Of a stretch of 64,000 bases of DNA, positions 1 to 7,800 are shown piece by piece. Every line of letters begins with the position of its first letter. The first letter of the stretch is position 1. The DNA is from Murimonas intestini (GTDB taxonomy: Bacteria; Bacillota; Clostridia; Lachnospirales; Lachnospiraceae). The DNA lies in contig QGGY01000003.1 of NCBI GenBank assembly GCA_003148945.1, forward strand, positions 186,001 to 250,000, read 5' to 3'. Position numbers and translations under genes: made by a program. The notes under the pieces are model-generated. The model saw nothing but the letters and a program-made list of their open reading frames with translations, ran no database searches and had not been told where the DNA came from.

Positions 1-435
1 AAAGATTTTGTGGAAGAATTTGTAAGGTCAAAGGAAAACTGGATCAGACGCCATCTGGAAGAGAACAGGACGGCAGAGAAGAAGAAAAGTGATGAGCTGG
101 ATCCGCAGCAGAAGGCAGAGATGTATGAAAATGCCAGGACTGTATTGAAAAGAAAAGCTCTGGACTTTGCCGGACAGATGGGCGTCTCATTCGGGCGGAT
201 CACCATCAAAGAGCAGAAGACGAGATGGGGAAGCTGCAGCAGCCGCGGAAATCTGAATTTTAACTGGAAGCTGATGCTGGCCCCGGAGGAAGTGCAGGAT
301 TATGTGGTGGTGCATGAGCTTGCCCACTTAAAGGAAATGAACCACTCACCGGCTTTTTACAGGGAAGTAGAAAAAGTCATGCCTGATTACAGGCTTTGGC
401 AGAAGTGGCTGCGCTATTACGGAAAAATGCTGTAG
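1..435 (+). CDS. YgjP-like zinc metallopeptidase, 5' end outside window
   Basis: Only the C-terminal part (about 144 residues) is in the window. The frame is open from base 1 (reading KDFVEEF), so the GTG at base 10 is probably internal. The protein carries a zinc-peptidase motif HELAH (first His near residue 105 from the window edge), preceded by the WGSCSS stretch and followed by the NHSPAFYREVEKVMPDY region typical of the YgjP/DUF45 family related to M48 peptidases. Members are cytoplasmic and their substrates are poorly known. The family assignment rests on these motifs; function beyond a metal-dependent hydrolase is not inferred. A repeat remnant lies 8 bases after the stop codon. Confidence 0.85.
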   Translation, partial: KDFVEEFVRSKENWIRRHLEENRTAEKKKSDELDPQQKAEMYENARTVLKRKALDFAGQMGVSFGRITIKEQKTRWGSCSSRGNLNFNWKLMLAPEEVQDYVVVHELAHLKEMNHSPAFYREVEKVMPDYRLWQKWLRYYGKML

Positions 436-442
436 ACTTATA

Positions 443-469
443 GTAACTGAGAAGGTACTGAACAGCTGC
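443..469 (+). repeat. Degenerate remnant of the 132-bp hairpin repeat (copy 3)
   Basis: These 27 bases match the 3'-terminal hairpin of the two full repeats at 43579 and 47667 at 24 positions. They begin GTAACTGA and contain the shared core GAAGGTACTGA. The arms that are perfectly complementary in the full copies (GTAACTGT / ACAGTTAC) are mutated here (GTAACTGA / ACAGCTGC). As with the full copies, it sits just after a plus-strand stop codon. It may be a decayed copy or a solo terminal unit. Confidence 0.6.
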
Positions 470-498
470 GGCTTATTTTTGAAAAAGAGGTTTTAGAG

Positions 499-1944
499 AT
501 GAAAAAAATATTAAACTGGAAAAGATGCCTTGTGCTGCTGGTGCTGGCCGCAGTCCTGTATCTTATAATAGGAATGATGGCGCCCTTCTGGCATATGAAA
601 GATGTCAGTGAAGAGTATAAGAAATCTTTTGACGTAAGCCAGTTCTACGGAGAACAGGAATCAGTGGACAGGGCGGCGATCGTGGAGTCAAGCATGGATG
701 CTCTGGATGAGAGGATACGCCTGATAAACAAGGCCAGCGAGAGGATCATTATGTCCACCTTTGACATGCGTCCGGGCGAGAGCACCAGGGATGTGCTCTG
801 TATGCTGCAGGAGGCTGCAGACAGGGGAGTCAGGGTGCAGATACTTGTGGATGGCATTAGCGGCCTCATACGTATGGAGGGAAATGAGCTTTTCTATGCA
901 GTGTCAGCCCACCCGAATATTGAAATTAAGATCTACAACAAGCCGGATTTTCTCAGGCCCTGGACGATACATGGGCGTATGCATGATAAATATCTGATAA
1001 TTGATGATAAATACTTTCTGCTGGGGGGCAGGAATACATTTGATTATTTCCTGGGAGACTATATAGAAGATGACAAGAGCCTGGATAGGGAAGTGTTGAT
1101 CTATAATACGGCAGGCGGGACAGAGAGGTCACATGAGAGCTCTCTTTTCCAGGTGGAAGATTACTTCAATGAGATATGGAATATGGATGTATGCCGGGAT
1201 TTTCACAATGATACGTCACTTCTGGAGAAAAAGGGCGTGCAGGATGAAGTGGATTCTCTTAAGGCCCGCTATGCCATGATAAGAAGTGAGAAGGCGGGAC
1301 TGTTTGAGGATGACAGTCATTATGATGAAATAACAGTGCCGGTCAATAAGGTTACTCTTGTCTCAAATCCAAAGGGGATATACGGAAAAGAGCCTGTTGT
1401 ATGGTATGAGCTGGAGCAGCTGATGAAGAATGCTGATGAGAAGGTTGTCATACATACCCCTTATGCGGTTATGAGCGATGATATGTATGAAGGGCTTGAG
1501 GAGATCAGCGGAAAAGAGATAGAGTGCACTATGATGATAAATTCTGTGGAGAACGGGGATAACTTTGTGGCTTCGTCAGATTATCTGCTGCACAAGGACA
1601 GGATCATCGATACGGATGTCCAGCTGTATGAGTACGACGGAGGTGACTCTTATCACGGCAAATCCATACTTATAGATGATAATATTTCAGTCATAGGTTC
1701 TTACAATCTGGACCTGCGCAGCACGTATGTGGACACAGAGCTGATGCTGGTGGTTGACAGCAAAGAGCTTAATGCAGATCTTGCGGCTAAGATGGACGGC
1801 CTTCAGCAGAAATCCAGGAAGGTCCTGGACGAAAAGAACTATGAGGTACCAAAAGGACTGGTGGTGGCAGATGTGCCCATCTGGAAAAGGATCGCCTGGG
1901 CGGTGACAGGTGTGGTGCTCCAGCCGTTCAGGGTTCTTGTATAA
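499..1944 (+). CDS. Membrane-anchored phospholipase D-like protein (cardiolipin synthase family)
   Basis: 481 residues. An N-terminal hydrophobic segment (about residues 10-28) anchors the protein, and the rest probably lies outside the membrane. Two HxKxxxxD motifs mark a phospholipase D fold: H162-K164-D169 (HDKYLIIDD) followed by GGRN, and H386-K388-D393 (HGKSILIDD) followed by GSYNLD. The paired HKD half-sites form one active site that transfers phosphatidyl groups. Bacterial relatives include cardiolipin synthases and PLD-type lipid hydrolases, but the usual two-helix N terminus of cardiolipin synthase is reduced to one segment, so the exact substrate is open. It has its own gap on both sides and no obvious operon partner. 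Confidence 0.85.
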   Translation: MKKILNWKRCLVLLVLAAVLYLIIGMMAPFWHMKDVSEEYKKSFDVSQFYGEQESVDRAAIVESSMDALDERIRLINKASERIIMSTFDMRPGESTRDVLCMLQEAADRGVRVQILVDGISGLIRMEGNELFYAVSAHPNIEIKIYNKPDFLRPWTIHGRMHDKYLIIDDKYFLLGGRNTFDYFLGDYIEDDKSLDREVLIYNTAGGTERSHESSLFQVEDYFNEIWNMDVCRDFHNDTSLLEKKGVQDEVDSLKARYAMIRSEKAGLFEDDSHYDEITVPVNKVTLVSNPKGIYGKEPVVWYELEQLMKNADEKVVIHTPYAVMSDDMYEGLEEISGKEIECTMMINSVENGDNFVASSDYLLHKDRIIDTDVQLYEYDGGDSYHGKSILIDDNISVIGSYNLDLRSTYVDTELMLVVDSKELNADLAAKMDGLQQKSRKVLDEKNYEVPKGLVVADVPIWKRIAWAVTGVVLQPFRVLV

Positions 1945-2110
1945 TTTTATAGAAAATATGAAAAAAAGGGAAGACTTTATGGCAGTTATGGTGTATACTA
2001 TAGGGGATAGCGAATTTTAGGGAGAAAAAGCCAGACCGGGCTCATAAAGAAAATAGCGGGGCCGTACTCGAAAGGGTATGGCTTCTTTAGACAAGGAGAG
2101 GAAAATAAAG

Positions 2111-2962
2111 ATGACAAATGAAAGACAGGAACAGTTAAAGAAAATGCTTTTTGATAAGAAAAAGGATGTGATGGCTTACAGAAAGCTCAGTATCGAAGAT
2201 CTTATCTATCTGTACAGGGCTACAGACGGCGGCCGTCTCTTTTATGGAGTCATTTTAGAAAAGCTGAGGTCTTTGGACGAGATCTGTGTGAATATTTCAA
2301 AATATACCAGGATGCCGTTCATTTACTGTGAACCTGAGACTTTTGATGACCAGGTATTTGTGTACTGCAGCGAAGAGGCTGCAAAGGATGCTGCCGCACG
2401 TTTTGCTGAAGAGCATGCCCAGATGAACGTGGGAAAGATCAAAAAAGAAAAATTCCTGAATTTTTATGTGGGGCTTTATCTGCTTGGGGTGAATGCAGTA
2501 GTCCTGGATGACGGGGAGCAGCAGGTATCCATCCAGCTGCCGGACCTGGTGACAAGGCCTGACTATTCGAAGCTGCCGGAGGGACATATCGTAGTGGAGA
2601 ACCCACAGCTTCAGCTGACTGCCATTTACTTTATGCAGGAGCTGCGCAAGCCGGAGAAGACAAAGACCATGCAGGAATTAAAAGCCATGGAAGAAGAGAT
2701 GATGGTAAATGTCCAGAGAGGAAAGTACCTTGTTCCCCTTCAGGATAAGAATAAGATCCCGTTCATGAAATATGAGAACGGCGATACCTACCAGCCGATC
2801 TTCACTGATGCCGGGGAGTTCTCAAAGTTCAATAAGGACAATGCCTTCCAGGCAGTGGCTATGCCGTTTGAGAACCTGAAAAAAATTGTCTTAGAGCAGG
2901 CAAAGGGAATTGTTATTAATCCGCAGGGATTCCATCTTGTACTGTTAAAGAATCAGCTGTAG
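2111..2962 (+). CDS. SseB-family protein
   Basis: 283 residues. The start at 2111 (MTNERQEQ) is chosen because AAGGAGAGG lies 9 bases upstream; an in-frame ATG at 2078 has no ribosome site. The middle and C-terminal halves (KYLVPLQ, IPFMKYENGDTYQPIFTDAGEFSKFN, GIVINPQGFHLVL) match the SseB N-terminal-domain family, soluble proteins found in many bacteria that carry the domain without the secretion role of Salmonella SseB. No catalytic residues are recognised. It ends 9 bases before the esterase gene, so the two may be co-transcribed. The leader holds a small hairpin GCCGTAC...GTATGGC near 2060-2080. Confidence 0.75.
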   Translation: MTNERQEQLKKMLFDKKKDVMAYRKLSIEDLIYLYRATDGGRLFYGVILEKLRSLDEICVNISKYTRMPFIYCEPETFDDQVFVYCSEEAAKDAAARFAEEHAQMNVGKIKKEKFLNFYVGLYLLGVNAVVLDDGEQQVSIQLPDLVTRPDYSKLPEGHIVVENPQLQLTAIYFMQELRKPEKTKTMQELKAMEEEMMVNVQRGKYLVPLQDKNKIPFMKYENGDTYQPIFTDAGEFSKFNKDNAFQAVAMPFENLKKIVLEQAKGIVINPQGFHLVLLKNQL

Positions 2963-2971
2963 GAGAATAAT

Positions 2972-3922
2972 ATGGCGATAAACAGAGGCGTGAGGGCTAT
3001 TTTAAAGGCCTTATCCTATGGGGGGATAGACCTGGAACCATCCAGGCAGTTTGCAAATTTAAAGGCGCTTGACCCTATGAAGCCCTTTTATCATACCATT
3101 GATTATAAGATTTATAATGATGGGCACGAAGTGCCGACCAGGATCTATATGCCGGGGGAACAGGGCGGTAAGCCCTGTGAGTCTCTTGGCTGCGGACACC
3201 CTGTCCTTCTTTTTTTTCACGGGGGAGGATGGGTGACAGAGAGCGCTGAGAATTATGACAGGGTATGTTCACGGATGGCCAGCAGCACGAACCATATCGT
3301 GGTTTCCGTGGATTACAGGCTGGCTCCTGAGAACAGGTTCCCGGTGCCGCTGGAGGACTGCTATGCAGCGGCCAAAGCTCTTTTTCAGGGAAAGTTTCTT
3401 CTGAATGCCGACCCTGACAAAATAACAGTGATAGGCGACAGTGCGGGAGGAAACCTGGCGGCGGCGCTGTGCCTGCTTGCCAGGGAGAGGGGTGAATTTA
3501 TGCCAAAGCGCCAGATCCTCATTTATCCTGCCCTGAGCAATGACTATTCCGAAAATTCCCCATATCCTTCTGTCCATGAGAACGGGACTGATTTTCTTCT
3601 GACGGCGAGGAAGATGAGCGACTATCTGGACATGTATGCAGGATGTGAGGAAGACAGGAAGAGTCCCTATTTTGCGCCGCTTCTGGCGGAAGACCTGAGC
3701 GGCCAGCCAAGGACGCTTATCATTACAGCAGAATATGATCCTCTCAGGGATGAAGGGGAGGAATACGGCAGGCGTCTTATGGAGGCGGGGACCAGTGTCC
3801 AGATCTGCCGGATCGAAGATGCGCTTCATGGTTTTTTTGCACTGGGCATTAAATTTTTGCATGTCCAGGAAAGCTTTAAGCTAATTAACGGTTTTTTAAA
3901 GGAGGTCTGGGAAGATGCTTAA
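2972..3922 (+). CDS. Alpha/beta hydrolase, hormone-sensitive-lipase type esterase
   Basis: 316 residues with the full signature of the HSL/family IV esterases: oxyanion-hole motif HGGGW at H83, nucleophile elbow GDSAGG with Ser157, acid Asp256 in YDPLRDEG and His286 in LHGFF. No signal peptide, so a cytoplasmic carboxylesterase or deacetylase acting on short or medium acyl esters is expected. It overlaps the next gene by 8 bases, and that gene encodes a condensation-fold acyltransferase. The pairing suggests linked making and breaking of acyl esters, which is inference. Ribosome site TAGGAG lies upstream of the ATG. Confidence 0.88.
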   Translation: MAINRGVRAILKALSYGGIDLEPSRQFANLKALDPMKPFYHTIDYKIYNDGHEVPTRIYMPGEQGGKPCESLGCGHPVLLFFHGGGWVTESAENYDRVCSRMASSTNHIVVSVDYRLAPENRFPVPLEDCYAAAKALFQGKFLLNADPDKITVIGDSAGGNLAAALCLLARERGEFMPKRQILIYPALSNDYSENSPYPSVHENGTDFLLTARKMSDYLDMYAGCEEDRKSPYFAPLLAEDLSGQPRTLIITAEYDPLRDEGEEYGRRLMEAGTSVQICRIEDALHGFFALGIKFLHVQESFKLINGFLKEVWEDA

Positions 3923-5735
3923 TGCAAAAACAGCCAGATGGAGAAAACTGGATAATGCGGCTAAGATATTTCCGGCGACCAGCGGAAAAAAGGATACCAG
4001 AGTGTTTAGATTTTCCTGTGATTTAAAAGAAGAAATTGACGGGGACCTTTTGCAGAGGGCGCTGGATAAAACGATGGAGGTATATCCGTTGTTCAGATCT
4101 GTGCTGCGCAAAGGGTTTTTTTGGTTTTATCTGGAAAAAAGCGGGCTGCAGCCGATAGTGTCAGAGGAATCTAAGGCGCCGTGCAGCAGCCTTTATGTGA
4201 GGGATAAGAAGACTCTTCTGTTTGAGGTGACTTATTATAAAAACAGGATAAATTTTGAGGTTTATCATGCAATGACAGACGGAACAGGGGCCACCCAGTT
4301 CCTGAAGGAGCTGGTAAAGAACTATCTGCTGCTGTCCCATCCTGACGAGCTGTCAGATCCGGGACCGCTGTCCGAGGAGGACTTGACATCTCAGGACAAA
4401 GAGGATGACAGCTTCTATAAGTATTATATGAAGACCGGCAGGAAAAGAGAAAAGGAAAAATCGGATAAAGCATATCAGCTGCATGGGCCCAAGACAGAAG
4501 TAGAGAATATGATGATAGTAGAAGGGAAGGTCTCAGCTTCGGCACTGCTGGCTAAGGCAAGAGAATACGGGGTATCTATTACGGTGTTTCTGACAGCTGT
4601 GCTTTTATGTGCCATTCACAGGGAGATGAGCCCGCGGCAGGAAAAAAAGCCGGTTATCCTCATGGTTCCCGTGAACCTGAGAAAATATTTCCCGTCCAGG
4701 TCCATGCTGAATTTTTTTAGCTGGATAGATCCGGGATTCCAGTTTGAGACAGGTAAGACTACATTTGAAGATGTCATTGCTCACGTCAGGGATTATTTCA
4801 AAGCCGAGCTGTGCAAAGAGAGGCTGGCAGACAGGATGAACGCCCTGACGGGCCTGGAATTCAATCCTGTGCTCAGGGCGGCACCGTTAGTCGTTAAGAA
4901 TCTGGGGCTGCTGGCCGGAGCTAAATTTACAGAAAAAAATACAACGGCCATCTATTCTAATATGGGTGTTGTGACGATGCCGGAGGATTTCAGAAAATAT
5001 ATAAAGTATTTCCATGTATTTACAAGTACGCCCAAGACTGAGCTGTGCATGTGTTCTTTTGAAGATGAGCTGGTTATGAGCTTTACGTCCAGATTTGAGA
5101 ACGTAAATGTGGAGAGGAACTTTTTTGAGATCTTAAAGGAAAACGGACTTAAGGTCGAGATGATTGAAAATGATTTCCCGGAAAGAGACAGGCATGTGTT
5201 TGCAGGCACCAGAATCTTTCAGTGGTTTACTTTTATTTGTATTGCAGCGGCGGTCATTATGGGTGTGGTAAATGCGATTGCACTGCCGGGGATATTATGG
5301 TCACTGCCCGGAGCGTGTGCAGTACTCTGTCTCTGGATCGTATTTGCTATTGGATTTTACAAGCGGCGGAATCTGTTAAAAAATGCTATGTGGCAGCTGT
5401 TTTTTGTGATGGCCTGCTGCATCGGCTGGGATATGGGAACAGGCTGGAAGGGCTGGTCTGTTGATTATGTGCTGCCCGGAAGTATTATTCTGACTCAGTT
5501 GTTTATGCTAATAATTGCCAGCATCCAGCACCTTGAAAGTAAAGACTATATGATATATTATGTAATGGCAGCAGGAACGGGGCTTGTTCCCGCTGTATTG
5601 TATGCAGCCGGAGCAGTGGGGGAAAGCTGGCCGTCTGTCATCTGTGCCGGGATCTCGGTATTATTTTTGACAGCGCTGCTGATATTTAAGTGGAAAGAAT
5701 TGAAGTCTGAATTATCAAAGAAGCTTCATCTGTAA
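3915..5735 (+). CDS. Condensation-fold (alcohol acetyltransferase-like) protein with C-terminal membrane domain
   Basis: 606 residues. The first 430 residues resemble the CoA-dependent acyltransferase/condensation superfamily: the motif HAMTDG (H118 to D122) is the HxxxDG active-site signature, and LMVPVNLRKYFPSRSMLNFFS resembles the later conserved core of alcohol acetyltransferase and WES-like enzymes. Residues 435-600 are about six hydrophobic segments, matching a domain of unknown function often fused in Lachnospiraceae (DUF6320-like; assigned from memory). The enzyme probably transfers an acyl group to an alcohol or amine at the membrane. It overlaps the esterase upstream and lies 18 bases before the PHP gene, with ribosome site GGAGG at 3901-3905 region. 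Confidence 0.7.
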   Translation: MLNAKTARWRKLDNAAKIFPATSGKKDTRVFRFSCDLKEEIDGDLLQRALDKTMEVYPLFRSVLRKGFFWFYLEKSGLQPIVSEESKAPCSSLYVRDKKTLLFEVTYYKNRINFEVYHAMTDGTGATQFLKELVKNYLLLSHPDELSDPGPLSEEDLTSQDKEDDSFYKYYMKTGRKREKEKSDKAYQLHGPKTEVENMMIVEGKVSASALLAKAREYGVSITVFLTAVLLCAIHREMSPRQEKKPVILMVPVNLRKYFPSRSMLNFFSWIDPGFQFETGKTTFEDVIAHVRDYFKAELCKERLADRMNALTGLEFNPVLRAAPLVVKNLGLLAGAKFTEKNTTAIYSNMGVVTMPEDFRKYIKYFHVFTSTPKTELCMCSFEDELVMSFTSRFENVNVERNFFEILKENGLKVEMIENDFPERDRHVFAGTRIFQWFTFICIAAAVIMGVVNAIALPGILWSLPGACAVLCLWIVFAIGFYKRRNLLKNAMWQLFFVMACCIGWDMGTGWKGWSVDYVLPGSIILTQLFMLIIASIQHLESKDYMIYYVMAAGTGLVPAVLYAAGAVGESWPSVICAGISVLFLTALLIFKWKELKSELSKKLHL

Positions 5736-5753
5736 GAGAAAGAGGTGTCTGTC

Positions 5754-6557
5754 ATGAAGATGGATATGCATTGCCATACAAAGGAAGGCTCCATAGATGG
5801 AAAAGTGAGCATTGAAGAATATATTGGGCTTTTAGAGGAAAAGGGATTCGGCGGGATGCTGATCACAGATCACAACTCGTATAAAGGATACCGTCATTGG
5901 CGTGATCATATAAAAGGGAAGAGCCACAAGGATTTTGTGGTTCTAAAGGGCATTGAATACGATACCAGCAACGCAGGCCATATACTGGTTATCATGCCGG
6001 AAGGAATGAAGCTGAGGATTCTTGAGCTGAGGGGGATGCCAGTCTCCCTGCTCATCACATTTGTGCATGCTTTCGGAGGAATCCTGGGACCTGCTCATCC
6101 CTGCGGTGAAAAATACATGAGCCTTGCAAACACAAGGTATTACAGAAAAAACAGAGCAGTGCTGGCTAAATTTGATTTTATAGAAGGGTTTAACTCCTGT
6201 GAGCCTGTGCAGGCCAACAGTGAAGCTATGAAGCTGGCAGAAAAATATAAAAAGCCTGTTTTTGGGGGAAGTGATTCCCACCGGTATGACTGTGTGGGAA
6301 CTGGATTTACAGATTTCCAGGAAGAGATCACATGTGAATCGCAGCTGATAGAATACGTAAGGCAGAAAAAGCCCATGGAGGCCGGAGGAGTACTATATAA
6401 GGGCACGACAAAGGAAAAGATAGGAGCTGCCAATCATCTCCTTGTATATTCCTTCTGGCTCTACAATAAAAGCGCAGCCTTTCTCAGGTCACATAAAAGA
6501 AGAGGTCAGTCCAGGTATCTGAAACTCAATATGGATCATGGAAACGGGAAAAGTTAA
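5754..6557 (+). CDS. PHP-domain phosphoesterase
   Basis: 267 residues from the ATG at 5754, preceded by AGAGGTG; a GTG at 5745 is an alternative. Metal-binding PHP motifs are in order: MHCHT (H6, H8), TDHN (D39, H40), GIEYDT, GPAHPCGE and GSDSHR. This is the three-metal phosphoesterase/phosphatase fold found in YcdX-like and histidinol-phosphatase-like proteins. The protein is about the length of stand-alone PHP hydrolases. It is the last gene of the esterase-acyltransferase-PHP run and ends 8 bases before a hairpin terminator. A role in removing a phosphate from an intermediate of that pathway is plausible but unproven. Confidence 0.82.
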   Translation: MKMDMHCHTKEGSIDGKVSIEEYIGLLEEKGFGGMLITDHNSYKGYRHWRDHIKGKSHKDFVVLKGIEYDTSNAGHILVIMPEGMKLRILELRGMPVSLLITFVHAFGGILGPAHPCGEKYMSLANTRYYRKNRAVLAKFDFIEGFNSCEPVQANSEAMKLAEKYKKPVFGGSDSHRYDCVGTGFTDFQEEITCESQLIEYVRQKKPMEAGGVLYKGTTKEKIGAANHLLVYSFWLYNKSAAFLRSHKRRGQSRYLKLNMDHGNGKS

Positions 6558-6565
6558 GAATGAAA

Positions 6566-6615
6566 AAGAAGGTATCTCTCCGCAGCATATGCGCTGCAGA
6601 GGGATACCTTCTTTT
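6566..6615. terminator. Bidirectional intrinsic terminator
   Basis: A long stem pairs AAGAAGGTATC on the left with GATACCTTCTT on the right, continuing inward through CGCAGC and GCGCTG. A-rich sequence to the left and T-rich to the right make it usable from both strands. It separates the plus-strand PHP gene from the minus-strand zinc-ribbon gene. Confidence 0.85.
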
Positions 6616-6675
6616 CTGATGTGATCCTTTGGCAACAGTTCAGCCTTCCACTGCTGTGGGGGCTTTGACTCAGAA

Positions 6676-7071
6676 TCAACTTTTTTTGATGAATTCAGTC
6701 TTACATTTCGGGCAGGTGACACATATTTTTCCTTTACCCTTTGGAACACGGATTTTCTGTTTGCACTTCGGGCATGTATAAATACGAAAATCCTTTCTCT
6801 GGGAAGCTATATTCTTCTCTTTTTTGAAAAAACCGACTACCTTATTCTTGAGTCCAAGGAATTTTTCGTTCTCCTGATACCGGTTCTGGCAATTACGGGA
6901 AAACATTCTGAAATAGATCCATACAAGGCCCGCCAGGACCAGAATATTAATGATAAATGTGCGGGCAAACATATTGATGACCATTAGCACGACCAGAACG
7001 ACAAGAGTAGTATTTGAGAGCTGGTCCGCACCATAACGTCCGGCCATAAATCGTTGAAATCTTTCTTTCAT
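6676..7071 (-). CDS. Small membrane protein with C-terminal zinc ribbon
   Basis: 131 residues from the ATG at 7071 (MKERFQRFMAGRYGADQ), which has AGGAA upstream; a longer frame to 7140 lacks a ribosome site. One or two hydrophobic helices (about residues 20-60, LVVLVVLMVINMFARTFIINILVLAGLVWIYF) are followed by a basic stretch and a zinc ribbon with CPKC...CPKC. Such proteins are common in Lachnospiraceae and have no assigned function. The ribbon probably faces the cytoplasm. It follows the flavodoxin gene on the same strand. Confidence 0.7.
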   Translation of the reverse strand: MKERFQRFMAGRYGADQLSNTTLVVLVVLMVINMFARTFIINILVLAGLVWIYFRMFSRNCQNRYQENEKFLGLKNKVVGFFKKEKNIASQRKDFRIYTCPKCKQKIRVPKGKGKICVTCPKCKTEFIKKS

Positions 7072-7143
7072 TTTAAAATTCCTGCTTTCTATTATTTTGA
7101 TAGTCAAATACCCCGCAGCAAACTGACGGGAAACAAACAAGCT

Positions 7144-7653
7144 TTACAGCTTTTTAAAAACTGAATCTACAAAATCCATTGCATTTTTTAAATCACCATC
7201 GTTGGGATGAAGGAGGGCTTCATCAAAATTCCGGAGCATCTTCTGGATCTGGGCGTGATTTTCGTCTGTTTCCATTGCCAGATACTTTTCACGCACGCGC
7301 ATGGGCATCTTGCCCTGACACATAAACGCTCCCAGATAAACATTATCATCCGGGATAAATGCAGATACCTGGTTCTCGATCTCCTTATAGTATTCAGGAG
7401 AACCTCCCATGCCACAGGTGCCGAACAAGGCGATGTTCTTGCCGTGTAGATCTGACAGGATATCAAGAAGCTCATAACTTGCACTGCCCCTGTTTGTCCA
7501 GAAGCCTATAAAATAAGTCTCAGCCTCAGGGTCTTCCTTAAAAAGCGCCAGACGCTGTATATCCTTGGAGGCATCAGGAATAGCCTTATATACAGCCTTT
7601 GCAACCAGCTCTGTATTACCTGTGCTGCTGGCATATAAAACATGTACTTTCAT
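7144..7653 (-). CDS. Flavodoxin-family protein
   Basis: 169 residues. The start at 7653 (MKVHVLYASSTGNTE) follows AGGAAG with 8-base spacing. The N-terminal phosphate-binding loop SSTGNTE is diagnostic of FMN flavodoxins. The middle (YFIGFWTNRGSAS, ALFGTCGMGGSPEYY) is like long-chain or BilS-type flavodoxins of Clostridia. It probably carries one or two electrons to a reductase not encoded nearby. A BilS assignment would need a bilirubin reductase partner, and none is in the window. It is 72 bases upstream of the zinc-ribbon gene on the same strand. Confidence 0.82.
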   Translation of the reverse strand: MKVHVLYASSTGNTELVAKAVYKAIPDASKDIQRLALFKEDPEAETYFIGFWTNRGSASYELLDILSDLHGKNIALFGTCGMGGSPEYYKEIENQVSAFIPDDNVYLGAFMCQGKMPMRVREKYLAMETDENHAQIQKMLRNFDEALLHPNDGDLKNAMDFVDSVFKKL

Positions 7654-7800
7654 AATAGTCACTTCCTATCTGTATAACAGGATATCACATCGTAAGGAAA
7701 AATGAAATTTTTTTTATATAAAAAATAATGAAGTATTTATAAAAATTGCTGTTATAAGCAAACTGTAGGCGCAGTATACCTGACTTTCTGCACCCTCCCT

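Noticed and set aside
7144-7653. BilS (bilirubin reductase flavodoxin) assignment
   Set aside because: The flavodoxin resembles that group but there is no BilR-like reductase nearby, so only the general family is reported.
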